Assembly: GCA_040904925.1 (NCBI GenBank)
Contig: JBBDSP010000007.1
Span: 88,009 to 152,008 of the forward strand
Source: Gracilimonas sp040904925
Lineage (GTDB): Bacteria > Bacteroidota > Rhodothermia > Balneolales > Balneolaceae
Direction: 5' to 3'
DNA: 64,000 nucleotides
Shown here piece by piece: positions 18,525 to 26,595 of the stretch. The notes beneath the pieces are model-generated. The model was given only the letters and a program-made list of their open reading frames with translations, ran no database searches and was not told the origin of the DNA. Position 1 is the first letter of the stretch. Every line of letters begins with the position of its first letter. Made by a program: the position numbers and the translations under genes.

Positions 18525-20244
18525 CTTTCAGCACCAGTAAAGTGATATCATCATACTGGATCCCATTTGAAAATTCAGTGATATCAGTTATTACAGCATC
18601 GATAATTTCCTGAGACGATCTTTCTAAATTATTTTTGAGACAGGCTATTAAGCGCTCTTCTTCGTACTCTTCCGTTTTCTCGGTATTCATGGCTTCGGTG
18701 ACACCATCTGTATAAAGTACCAATACATCCCCAGACTGAAATTTTATAGAGGCAGATTCATAAGGCGTCATAGAAGGCATGGCTCCTAATATCACGCCAC
18801 CTTTATCCAGCTCTTGGGGCTGATCATTCCCTTTTCTGAATAAAAGCGGATTATTATGACCGGCATTTACATAATCAAACCGTTTACTGTCAGTAGAGAT
18901 CTTTCCCCAAAAGAAAGTGATGAACTTATCTGCCGGTGTATTTTCATAAATGATGTTATTGATACTTCCGGTAGCCTCAGATAACGTAATATCTATTGGG
19001 GCAAGCGCGTGTAACATGGATTGCAGGTTTGCCATAAGCAAGGAGGCCGGAACCCCTTTCCCGGTAACATCAGCAATAGCCAGAATACTTCCTTTATCCG
19101 GTGTTTCAACAATATCAAAGTAATCTCCCCCAACTTGCCGGGAAGATATATTGGTTGCTTTGAGGTCAAAGCCGGAGATCTTAGGAATTGGTGAAGGGAG
19201 TAATCCTTGCTGAATGGTTTTGGCCAGGTTGAGCTCTTCCTCCATCCGTCTTTTTTCGATCTGTTCTTCCAACAGTAGTGTTTTTTGTATCGTCAGAAGG
19301 GCCAGATTTCCAAGTGATTGAAGGAAATCCACTTGTTCCTTTCCATAAGATTCTTTGTTGGCCGGCGCCCCAACACCAACCACGCCGATTTTCTCATTTT
19401 GAAAGCGGAGGGCGATCACGAGCTCGATCCCATTCTTTTCTAGAAAGGGGCAATCATGTTCATCTTTGCAGTAAAAGACATCATCAAGTTCGAATAGAGT
19501 ATCAATTTCTTTCTTTGATGGTTTTTCTTTCAATCCGCTGCTGGCAACAATTGATTTCTTTCCATCTGTATCCAACACAAAAAAGAAAGTGCGGATGAGC
19601 ATCTGCCCAAGCATGGCAAATTTGAATGTACGCGCGATCTCTTCACGGTCAACCATAAGGTTGAAGTCTTTACTTAGTTCAAGCAGGGTGTGAAGATCAT
19701 GCACCTTTCGGTCAAGTTTTCGGTTAATAAGCCTCAATTCCTGAAACATCCGGGAGTTGGCAATGGCTACTGAAGAAATTATGGTGAGGCTTTCAATAAA
19801 CTCGAGTTCACTTTCGGTAAGCGGCTTCTGTGTTCCTTTTGGTCCCAGGCATAAAAACCCAAGATGATGGTTCGTGGTACGTAGATTAAATAACACACTT
19901 CCTTCAGGAAGTTTCAGCTTCTCAATTATTTGTGGGTGATCTTCTCCGTAAAAAACTGAATGCTCCAGTGCTTCTTCAGGGAAACTAAGCTGGATAGTGT
20001 CATCTTCAGAAAGGGGGTTGCGCCCTTTGATTTTGCTGATCTGATAAAAATGATCGGACCCCTTATTGATGAGTATCATGCCCTTTGGAACGAGGAGCTT
20101 GCCCATGGTGATGAGCAGTAAGTTATTTAAAACAAAATCTGGCTCCTGCGACTCAATAAGCATTCGGCTCGTCTCAAGCAGGGTGCGTAGTTCAAACCTG
20201 CTTTGACGTTCTTCTGTATGTGCTAAAAGTGATTTTTTATCCAC
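18517..20244 (-). CDS. GAF-PP2C (SpoIIE/RsbU-type) serine phosphatase
   Basis: A 575-residue cytoplasmic protein. Two GAF-like sensor regions (about residues 20-165 and 185-320) are joined by a short coiled coil and followed by a linker helix LNLAKTIQQGLLPSPIP. The PP2C domain (about 355-575) has the metal-binding DYFDIVE, AIADVTGKGVPASLLMA and VLYTDGVTEAMN motifs. RsbU-type enzymes dephosphorylate a STAS anti-anti-sigma protein. It lies 6 bases downstream of the HATPase gene and in the same direction as the STAS gene, so the three form a partner-switching operon. The signal sensed by the GAF parts is unknown. Confidence 0.92.
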   Translation of the reverse strand: MDKKSLLAHTEERQSRFELRTLLETSRMLIESQEPDFVLNNLLLITMGKLLVPKGMILINKGSDHFYQISKIKGRNPLSEDDTIQLSFPEEALEHSVFYGEDHPQIIEKLKLPEGSVLFNLRTTNHHLGFLCLGPKGTQKPLTESELEFIESLTIISSVAIANSRMFQELRLINRKLDRKVHDLHTLLELSKDFNLMVDREEIARTFKFAMLGQMLIRTFFFVLDTDGKKSIVASSGLKEKPSKKEIDTLFELDDVFYCKDEHDCPFLEKNGIELVIALRFQNEKIGVVGVGAPANKESYGKEQVDFLQSLGNLALLTIQKTLLLEEQIEKRRMEEELNLAKTIQQGLLPSPIPKISGFDLKATNISSRQVGGDYFDIVETPDKGSILAIADVTGKGVPASLLMANLQSMLHALAPIDITLSEATGSINNIIYENTPADKFITFFWGKISTDSKRFDYVNAGHNNPLLFRKGNDQPQELDKGGVILGAMPSMTPYESASIKFQSGDVLVLYTDGVTEAMNTEKTEEYEEERLIACLKNNLERSSQEIIDAVITDITEFSNGIQYDDITLLVLKVN

Positions 20245-20250
20245 GATAAG

Positions 20251-20673
20251 TCAAATGTTTTTGACCATTCGTATCTCGTTGGTCTGGCCCCTTCTGTTGT
20301 ATTGAACCTGATCCATAAGCTTTCGTATCAGGTATACTCCCATGCCTCCTCTTTTCTTTTCCTTGATGCGTTTCATGAGGTCAGGTTCGCTGTAGGTGCT
20401 GGGATCAAAGCTTTTTCCTTTGTCTACAAGTGAGATCCATAATTGATCTGAGTCTGAACCAATTTCAATATTTACTTTTTCTTTGGGAGAGTTTTTGTAC
20501 GCATGCTTTATAATATTGGTATATGCCTCATCAACGGCTAACCGTATTTCTGAAATGTCTTTTTGGCTAAGTCCGATGTTCTCTGCATGAGCTGCAACGA
20601 AATCCCGCACTTCTGCCAGGTGCTTTGTTGAAGCCTCAACAGATAAGGTTTGTATTTGCTTGGATCCTGCCAC
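20251..20673 (-). CDS. RsbW/SpoIIAB-like serine kinase anti-sigma factor
   Basis: A 140-residue HATPase_c domain. The N box is EIRLAVDEAYTNIIKHAYK and the G1 region is WISLVDKGKSFDP; a glycine-rich GGMGVYLIRKLMDQV lid follows. Proteins of this type bind a sigma factor or another target and phosphorylate the STAS partner. It sits between the STAS gene (11 bases upstream) and the phosphatase gene (6 bases downstream). No sigma-B-like gene is in the window, so the output of the switch is elsewhere or is not a sigma factor. Confidence 0.9.
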   Translation of the reverse strand: MAGSKQIQTLSVEASTKHLAEVRDFVAAHAENIGLSQKDISEIRLAVDEAYTNIIKHAYKNSPKEKVNIEIGSDSDQLWISLVDKGKSFDPSTYSEPDLMKRIKEKKRGGMGVYLIRKLMDQVQYNRRGQTNEIRMVKNI

Positions 20674-20684
20674 TCTCTTGTTAT

Positions 20685-21032
20685 TTAGTTTTCAAAGCTT
20701 GTTAAAGCTTCTCTTTCATCTTCCAGGATATCATATAGTGTTGGAAAACCCAGTAAATCAAATACATTATAAACACGATCATTCATATTGGTGAGCTTAA
20801 TATCACCGCCTAAGCTTCTTACATCCTCAATATAGGCCATAAATACTCCAAGCCCGGCACTGGCTATATAATCGAGCCCGGAACAGTTTACAATGATGGA
20901 ATAGCTTTCTTCGTCTATCAAAGACTTCAGAACATTCTCTAATTGAGAAGCTGTATGGGCATCAAGCTCTCCACTGATATCCAGTATAGTTACATGATCT
21001 TTTTGGCGTGTAGCAATACTGAAATTTTTCAT
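20685..21032 (-). CDS. STAS-domain anti-anti-sigma factor (RsbV/SpoIIAA-like)
   Basis: A 115-residue single STAS domain. VTILDISGELDAHTAS forms the opening strand and turn, and the conserved phosphorylation loop is present as DYIASAGLGVF, with Ser as the likely site. A short acidic tail ends the protein. It is the first gene of the partner-switching operon. In known systems the unphosphorylated form captures the anti-sigma kinase, and the PP2C phosphatase reverses phosphorylation; all three parts are present here. Confidence 0.92.
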   Translation of the reverse strand: MKNFSIATRQKDHVTILDISGELDAHTASQLENVLKSLIDEESYSIIVNCSGLDYIASAGLGVFMAYIEDVRSLGGDIKLTNMNDRVYNVFDLLGFPTLYDILEDEREALTSFEN

Positions 21033-21143
21033 TTCACTAACATTGAAGTTTCTGAATATTGTTGAAGGTGCATAATAACGTAAACCACAGAATTAGAAAA
21101 GTTTTTAAGGGGGAAGGATTACGATTTCCAGAAAAAAAAGATG

Positions 21144-21182
21144 CAAAAAAATAGGGCATTGCATTATTCATATGCAATGCCC
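21144..21182 (-). terminator. Rho-independent terminator after the SPOR gene
   Basis: An 11-base perfect stem (GGGCATTGCAT with ATGCAATGCCC, 21154-21182) and a 7-base loop. Read on the minus strand it is followed by a run of T (plus-strand A tract 21144-21152), so it ends transcripts from the SPOR-domain gene before the STAS gene promoter. Confidence 0.85.
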
Positions 21183-21277
21183 TGACTATTCATCAAGAGA
21201 GACGCTACTTGAGCGCACCTACAATTAAGCAAATGCTTGGGAGAGATACAACTATAAATTCATATAGTTTATTATAC

Positions 21278-21769
21278 TCAGCTCCCGGAACGCTCAACAT
21301 TAGAAACCCAGTAGCCGGAGTTAAGTTCTTCACCTAATTCGACCCCTAATTCTTCGGCATCAGCTTTGGCTGCAAAGAAGCCTACACGTAAACGATACCA
21401 GATATCGCCGGTTTCTTCTTCACCCACCTTTACGACATAAACATGCGGGTATTCCCGGTCACTTATCTTATTTTTATAAGAATTTGCCTGATCCTCTGAT
21501 CGGAAAGCACCAACTTGTATGGCATACTCTCCATCTTCAGCAAAATTAGGGCCGGATTCTTCTTCTTCAATTTGTTCTTGTTCGGCTGCACGCGCAAGGC
21601 TGTCTTCACGTGCCTGCATTAATTCTGCAATACGCTGCTCTTCAACTTGTCGCAGTGAATCGATACGCGCCTGTTCAGCAGCTCTTCGTTCCTCTTCACT
21701 TGGTCCGCAACCTTGTATCGTGATTAATGTAAACGCCAATAGAAGGGTGTAGATGCTTATATTTTTCAT
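21278..21769 (-). CDS. SPOR-domain lipoprotein
   Basis: A 163-residue lipoprotein: MKNISIYTLLLAFTLITIQGCG has a lipobox with Cys near residue 21. A charged coiled coil of repeated EQAR/DSL-type segments covers about 26-70. The C-terminal SPOR domain (about 82-160) shows YAIQVGAFRSEDQANSYKNK, VYVVKVG and WYRLRVGFF. SPOR domains bind denuded peptidoglycan glycan strands, often at division sites. The role here, in division or cell-wall maintenance, is inferred from the domain only. Confidence 0.9.
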   Translation of the reverse strand: MKNISIYTLLLAFTLITIQGCGPSEEERRAAEQARIDSLRQVEEQRIAELMQAREDSLARAAEQEQIEEEESGPNFAEDGEYAIQVGAFRSEDQANSYKNKISDREYPHVYVVKVGEEETGDIWYRLRVGFFAAKADAEELGVELGEELNSGYWVSNVERSGS

Positions 21770-21941
21770 AGCTATTTGTTTGTTGATAGTTGTGTGTAAA
21801 CTTAATCCCGAATCAATTTAAACTTACATTATCCCGCTCTGTTTCACAAATATTCACGCATCAAAACTTTCAGAAGTATTAGAATAGTCCTTATCTTATA
21901 TAGACTGAATCTAAATGAAAGAATTTTGGTTCAGAAATTAT

Positions 21942-22988
21942 ATGGAAAAACCTCTTTTACACATAACCAGATTAACAAAATCATTTGACCAAAGTGGCCC
22001 CGTTGTAAATAATGTGGCCTTTGATGTTGGAAAGAATGAGATCTTTGCCCTTTTAGGGCCAAGCGGTTGCGGAAAAACTACCACACTGCGCCTTATTGCA
22101 GGCTTCGAGCAGTGTGAAGCCGGAGAGGTGTTCATAGAAAATGAGTTGGTGGAAAGTCCTGAAAAACGATTATCCCCGCAAAAAAGAGAGATCGGTTTTG
22201 TATTTCAGGACTATGCACTTTTCCCCCACATGAATGCACTGGATAATGTGGCTTTTGGCTTACGGGAAGTTGACCGAAAAAAACGACCGGTGCTTGCTGA
22301 AGAAGTCCTTTGCCGTACGGGAATGGAAAAATATAAACACCGCATGCCCGATGAACTTTCAGGCGGTCAGCAGCAACGTGTGGCCTTGGCAAGAGCTATT
22401 GCGCCCAAGCCACGGCTGGTATTGATGGATGAGCCGTTCTCGGGACTGGATGCCATGCTCAGAGATACCACGCGTAAAGAAGTGCGAGCCATACTTAAAA
22501 AATCCGGAATGAGTGCCATCCTTGTTACACACGATCAGGAGGAAGCACTTTCATTTGCCGATCGTATAGCCGTTATGAATAATGGTCAGATCGAACAAAT
22601 TGGAACTCCTGAAGAAGTTTATTATCACCCCAAAACACAGTTTGTTGCCCAGTTCTTAGGCCGCACGAATTTATTTCGTGCACATGCTGACGGATCTGAC
22701 AATATACAAACCAGGTTAGGTCCCGTGAAGATAAATAAGGAAGCTGAAGGGTTGATCTTGTGCTCCATCCGGCCGGAACATCTGACCATTGAGCGTTGTA
22801 AAGCGAATGGATCCGAAAGTGGAATTATTGTGGGGCGGGAGTTTCGTGGTCATGATATCACATATCATGTTTTATTTAAGGGAGATAAATACATTGTTCA
22901 TACTGATAACAGGCTGTTATTTGACGTTGACGAACACGTAATTGTGAAACCTTTGGAGCCTGCCGTAGTATTAGAACAAAAAGCATGA
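21942..22988 (+). CDS. ABC transporter ATP-binding protein (FbpC/PotA-like)
   Basis: A soluble ATPase of about 348 residues. Walker A is GPSGCGKTTT, the Q loop is in VFQDYALFPHM, the signature is LSGGQQQRVALARA, Walker B is LVLMDEPFSGLD and the H loop is VTHDQEEA. A C-terminal TOBE-like domain (about 255-345, with CSIRPEHLTI) fits the iron(III)/polyamine/sulfate importer class. I prefer the ATG at 21942 over 21915, because the ABC domain starts close after MEKPLLHITRLTKSF. No permease or binding protein is adjacent, so its partners must be elsewhere. Confidence 0.88.
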   Translation: MEKPLLHITRLTKSFDQSGPVVNNVAFDVGKNEIFALLGPSGCGKTTTLRLIAGFEQCEAGEVFIENELVESPEKRLSPQKREIGFVFQDYALFPHMNALDNVAFGLREVDRKKRPVLAEEVLCRTGMEKYKHRMPDELSGGQQQRVALARAIAPKPRLVLMDEPFSGLDAMLRDTTRKEVRAILKKSGMSAILVTHDQEEALSFADRIAVMNNGQIEQIGTPEEVYYHPKTQFVAQFLGRTNLFRAHADGSDNIQTRLGPVKINKEAEGLILCSIRPEHLTIERCKANGSESGIIVGREFRGHDITYHVLFKGDKYIVHTDNRLLFDVDEHVIVKPLEPAVVLEQKA

Positions 22989-23013
22989 TAAACTTCATTT
23001 AAACCCGATCATT

Positions 23014-23295
23014 ATGTCATTTTTTGGATTTCTTGTATTACTTCTTATCGCAGCTATTTGTGGTGGAATCGGTCAAAGCATTAGCGGATATAGCTTTGGG
23101 GGATGCCTTATCTCAGCCGGAGTTGGATTTATCGGAGCCATTTTAGGAAAGTGGATCGCCGTTGAGCTGGGACTTCCTGAACTGTGGACTATCGAAGTTA
23201 GTGGGAGCCCATTCCCGGTAGTCTGGTCTATTATTGGAGCCGCACTTTTCACCGCAGTTCTGGGCGCTTTGATCAAGGGAAAAGCAAAAGTTTAA
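23014..23295 (+). CDS. Small membrane protein, transglycosylase-associated (GlsB/YeaQ/YmgE-like)
   Basis: A 93-residue protein with three hydrophobic segments (about 3-20, 28-50, 68-88) rich in Gly and Ala: the pattern IAAICGGIGQSISG, GFIGAILGKWIA and SIIGAALFTAVLGALI resembles the transglycosylase-associated family of small stress proteins. An extra polar stretch at about 55-68 makes it slightly longer than the usual 80 residues. It follows the ABC ATPase by 25 bases and may be co-transcribed. The function of the family is not settled. Confidence 0.6.
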   Translation: MSFFGFLVLLLIAAICGGIGQSISGYSFGGCLISAGVGFIGAILGKWIAVELGLPELWTIEVSGSPFPVVWSIIGAALFTAVLGALIKGKAKV

Positions 23296-23335
23296 TAGAA
23301 TAACTATACACCTTCTTTAACCCGTTTGATCATAC

Positions 23336-23989
23336 ATGAGCAAAATTGAAGCAGTAATTTTTGATATGGACGGAGTTATTGTTCATAGTAATCCTGCCCA
23401 TAAAAAGGTGATCCGGGAGTTTTGCGGCAGGTATGGAATCGAAGTTTCAGAAGAAAAGTTTAGAGAGAAAATTTATGGCCGGACCAATAAAGATTGGGTG
23501 CCGGCGGTATTCGGCCCTCTTTCGGATGAGAAGATTCAGGAGTATACCGATGAAAAAGAGCAGATATTCCGAGATGTTTTTGACCCTAAAGAACATGTAG
23601 TACCCGGAATCTTTGAGTTTTTAGAATTGCTCAAAAATAATGGTATCAAATGTGTGGTTGCCACTTCTGCGCCGGCCGAAAATGCTGATTATATTTTAAG
23701 TGAACTCGGAATCTATTCTTATTTTGAAACGGTCCTGAATTCTTCACATGTAACTAAGAGTAAACCTCATCCCGAGCCTTATCTGAAGGCTGCAAGATCA
23801 GTAGGGAAATCACCCGAAAACTGTATTGTATTTGAAGATTCTCTTTCAGGAGTTGAATCGGGTTTAGCGGCAGGATCAAAAGTAGTGGGAGTCGCCACTA
23901 CGCATACACATGATGAATTGAGTTCCTGCTCCCTTGTGATCGACGATTTTAACGGCTTGGAAATAGAAAAACTTGAGGCGATACTGTAA
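23336..23989 (+). CDS. HAD-family sugar phosphatase or beta-phosphoglucomutase-like
   Basis: A 217-residue cytoplasmic HAD hydrolase. Motif I is VIFDMDGVIVHSNP with the nucleophile Asp, motif II is CVVATSAPAENA, motif III Lys lies in KSKPHPEPYLKA, and motif IV is VFEDSLSGVESG. The cap is inserted after motif I (residues about 15-85), as in the beta-phosphoglucomutase/DOG phosphatase group. The substrate is likely a small sugar phosphate. Its stop is 11 bases from the end of the converging kinase gene. Confidence 0.88.
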   Translation: MSKIEAVIFDMDGVIVHSNPAHKKVIREFCGRYGIEVSEEKFREKIYGRTNKDWVPAVFGPLSDEKIQEYTDEKEQIFRDVFDPKEHVVPGIFEFLELLKNNGIKCVVATSAPAENADYILSELGIYSYFETVLNSSHVTKSKPHPEPYLKAARSVGKSPENCIVFEDSLSGVESGLAAGSKVVGVATTHTHDELSSCSLVIDDFNGLEIEKLEAIL

Positions 23990-24000
23990 AAGCTTTCAGC

Positions 24001-25050
24001 TTATCGGTTGAGGGGAAATTGGTTTAAAAATTGTCGGGTAACTTCGACCTGACAACGAGACCTGACGAGGTTATGACCTGGATAATCAAAAGAATAATAT
24101 TGATTCCCATTCAGGTGATCGGTCAAAAAACGAATGCCCATGATCAGTGACATATACGGAGCAGCGTAGGGCAAATAGTTGATCTCATTATCAGTGAGAA
24201 AATCGGTTCCGCCGACTCTGTATCCTTCTAAAAAAGCAGTGTGGTAATCTTTCCGTAACGTTATCTTTTCAAGATCAGGTTCGTCTTCGGAAGAATTGGG
24301 AGTTAATGTTCTGAGACAATCCCCCACATCAAAATGAATGATTCCCGGCATCACGGTATCAAGATCCACAACACAACGTGCTTTGTCTGAACTATCAAAC
24401 AAAAGATTGTTGAATTTGGAATCGTTGTGGGTGATACGAAGAGGAATGGAGTCCTCTTTCATGGCCTGTTCCAGAGGGATTAGAAGCCGGGTAAATTCAG
24501 ATATTTTTTCAAGAAGAATATCTATATCAGAAAGGTCAACGTTTGTAAGTTTTAAGGCTTCCCGAAGCTGCTGATAACGAAATTCGAGGGAATGGAAGTG
24601 AGGGATAGTGATCGCTAATTGATCGGGATTCGTTTTGGCCAAGGCATCTGCGAAGTGAGCAAATACATGCCCGGCTTCCCACACTATCTCTTTATTCTTT
24701 GGGCTTTCATAACCGATCAGATGTTCTTTAAAGTGATACATTCTCCAGGCCGCAGAAGAGGATTCATAATATAATGCCTCATTATTGGTTTTTAAGATCT
24801 CCAGGCTTTCATACGACGAACCTTGATAGCTTTCGGTTAAAGTATTCGTTACGAGCGCTATATTATTCATAAGCGAATCAACATCATCAAAAACCTCGGT
24901 GTTTATCTTTTGCAGAAGATAGGATCGATCAGGCGTTTCAATTTTATAGGAGTGATGTATGAGTCCGGTTTTTATAGGAATGATTCTGAGCTCATCCAGA
25001 GAAACAGGATACTGCTTTAGTACCTTTTCGATATCTATATCAGAGTTCAT
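24001..25050 (-). CDS. APH-fold kinase, likely anomeric sugar kinase (NahK/AmgK-like)
   Basis: A 349-residue phosphotransferase of the aminoglycoside/choline kinase fold. The N lobe includes YLLQKIN. The catalytic loop is LRITHNDSKFNNLLFD and the metal-binding motif is VVDLDTVMPG. The gene start overlaps the nucleotidyltransferase gene by 11 bases, so the two are made together. This pairing matches the kinase plus uridylyltransferase pattern that converts a hexosamine to its 1-phosphate and then to a nucleotide sugar. The same family is often mislabelled as a desulfatase in Bacteroides. The exact sugar is not readable. Confidence 0.82.
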   Translation of the reverse strand: MNSDIDIEKVLKQYPVSLDELRIIPIKTGLIHHSYKIETPDRSYLLQKINTEVFDDVDSLMNNIALVTNTLTESYQGSSYESLEILKTNNEALYYESSSAAWRMYHFKEHLIGYESPKNKEIVWEAGHVFAHFADALAKTNPDQLAITIPHFHSLEFRYQQLREALKLTNVDLSDIDILLEKISEFTRLLIPLEQAMKEDSIPLRITHNDSKFNNLLFDSSDKARCVVDLDTVMPGIIHFDVGDCLRTLTPNSSEDEPDLEKITLRKDYHTAFLEGYRVGGTDFLTDNEINYLPYAAPYMSLIMGIRFLTDHLNGNQYYSFDYPGHNLVRSRCQVEVTRQFLNQFPLNR

Positions 25051-25930
25051 CAGGATAGGCTCCTGATTCGTGAAGTTGCTGTAATTGCTCGTTCACCCAT
25101 GTTTTATCCTCGCTGTAGGTTACTCCAAACCATTTGCTATCGGTTGGAATGACAGAAACCTCAGCCCCTTCTTTCAGTAGCTTGGTAAGAACATTGGCGA
25201 GGTAAAACTCAGCATTACTTCCGGGAGCCAGTTTTTTATAGAATTGATCAAATCCTTTCCGAATGGTTTTGAAAACATCCGGAGTAAAGCCCATTAAATT
25301 CATGGAAATGAGATCATCGGAACGGAGCACTCTTTCTTCTCTGTCTTTTTGAGCTATAATTTTTTCACCCTTGGCTTCAATTGATTTCAGTTCCTCAATT
25401 TCTATCAGGTTTCCGGACTCATCCACCTTACACAATCCGCGCGAAACAGAGCCATGTGGACTCAATGTATTCCCCAACTCATAACCCACAATGAAAGCAC
25501 TGTTTGAACTGTCATCCATTCTATTGAGCTGATCACAAGCTTTTTGAATCGCTGATCTGCCATAAAAATCATCGGCATTTGCCATGGTGAAAGGTTCATT
25601 GATCTCGTCTTCTGCCATCCATACGGCATGGGCTGTGCCCCAAGGTTTGGTTCTGCCCTCCGGCATTTCATAGGAATCCGGAAGTGAATCCAATTCCTGA
25701 AAAACTACTCTCAAGTCAACTTTATCTTTCCATTTATTGAAAACAGATTCATTAAAATCCGGCTCAATTTCCTTGCGAATGACAAATACGATCTTCTCAA
25801 AACCGACCTGTATGGCATCATAAACGGTATAGTCGATGATCAGGTGGTCGTGCGGTCCAAAGGTTGAAAATTGTTTGGTACCGCCATATCTGCTACCCAT
25901 TCCGGCTGCAAGTATCACAAGTGAAGGCAT
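25040..25930 (-). CDS. Sugar-1-phosphate nucleotidyltransferase
   Basis: A 296-residue GT-A-fold nucleotidyltransferase. The signature is LVILAAGMGSRYGGTKQF, followed by the GPHDHLIIDYTVYDA segment. A metal-binding ANADDFYG and a second GFTPDVF region follow. It is longer than MurU-type enzymes (about 225 residues) and fits a Bacteroidota-specific group that is found next to an APH-fold kinase. It probably activates the sugar 1-phosphate made by that kinase. It could also feed glycan synthesis. The region upstream to the next gene is noncoding and repetitive. Confidence 0.85.
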   Translation of the reverse strand: MPSLVILAAGMGSRYGGTKQFSTFGPHDHLIIDYTVYDAIQVGFEKIVFVIRKEIEPDFNESVFNKWKDKVDLRVVFQELDSLPDSYEMPEGRTKPWGTAHAVWMAEDEINEPFTMANADDFYGRSAIQKACDQLNRMDDSSNSAFIVGYELGNTLSPHGSVSRGLCKVDESGNLIEIEELKSIEAKGEKIIAQKDREERVLRSDDLISMNLMGFTPDVFKTIRKGFDQFYKKLAPGSNAEFYLANVLTKLLKEGAEVSVIPTDSKWFGVTYSEDKTWVNEQLQQLHESGAYPDEL

Positions 25931-26088
25931 ATATTAGGTTTTAAAATTTGTCGCTAAAATTATATGATTTACTGAATGTATATGAACGTCAATTTTAGAT
26001 ACACTCTGTGAGAGTTGTCATCCTTGTAGATGTCAGGTAATTCGATGACAGTTTTGGTTCTTAAGTTTTAACTACCATCACCTTGTTT

Positions 26089-26243
26089 GTCATTTCGAAC
26101 GCAGTGTAGTGAGTGAAAACGAACGAAACGAAGTTGAGAAATCTAAAGAGATTATAAAGAGCATTGTCGCTGTATTCAATCCCCGCAGATTTCTCCGCTC
26201 CAGTCATTCGCCTTTCAGGCTCATTCCTTACGGTCGAAATGAC
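26089..26243. repeat. Long imperfect palindromic intergenic repeat
   Basis: GTCATTTCGA at 26089-26098 is the exact reverse complement of TCGAAATGAC at 26234-26243, and inside it GAGAAATCT at 26136-26144 mirrors AGATTTCTC at 26187-26195. This nested layout matches a family of palindromic intergenic repeats that I know from Bacteroidota and Chlorobi genomes. A related element lies at 45256-45411. Read as protein it gives spurious short frames. Confidence 0.7.
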
Positions 26244-26357
26244 AACCCAAGGGTGAGTTTTCAATATTAGCTCTGGCACACTTCATTTTTAGTCAACGAA
26301 TTACCAGACATCTACAATCCTGAGCGCCTAAAATAACTGGATAAGGCACTAAATGTT

Positions 26358-26421
26358 GAACGCGAAGGATCTCAGTATTAAATACAATTTACCAAGTTAG
26401 ACTTTGAGACCCTTCGCGTTC
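26358..26421. repeat. Hairpin repeat between kinase pair and GH109-like gene
   Basis: The left arm at 26358-26374 and the right arm at 26405-26421 are 17 bases each and match as inverted repeats at 16 of 17 positions (GAACGCGAAGG core). A 30-base AT-rich loop lies between them. No T tract follows the arms, so it looks more like a mobile-type palindrome than a simple terminator. Confidence 0.6.
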
Positions 26422-26595
26422 ACGATTCCAGCCCTCATCAAGTCATAGGGCGCTCTGGGTGACAACCTATATTAGATCCGGTTGCCTTGCATTTTCATTC
26501 ATAATGCATGAAAATTAGCAAATGTTTAGAATGCTGAACAGAGGGGTCTCAATGGTGCATATACACGATAATTTAGACTTTCAATAACTGTAAAG

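Larger units (their letters stand above)
25931..26595. other. 665-base gap between genes, noncoding and repeat-rich
   Basis: No convincing gene. A 72-codon open frame at 26061-26279 on minus is only the readable strand of a palindromic repeat and is not counted as a gene. Two repeat structures are listed separately (26089-26243 and 26358-26421). The remaining bases show no clear signal. Confidence 0.75.

Noticed and set aside
26061..26279. A 72-codon open frame on minus resembling a small hypothetical protein
   Set aside because: It reads through the nested palindromic repeat and looks like the spurious proteins such repeats produce; no start context or neighbour supports it.
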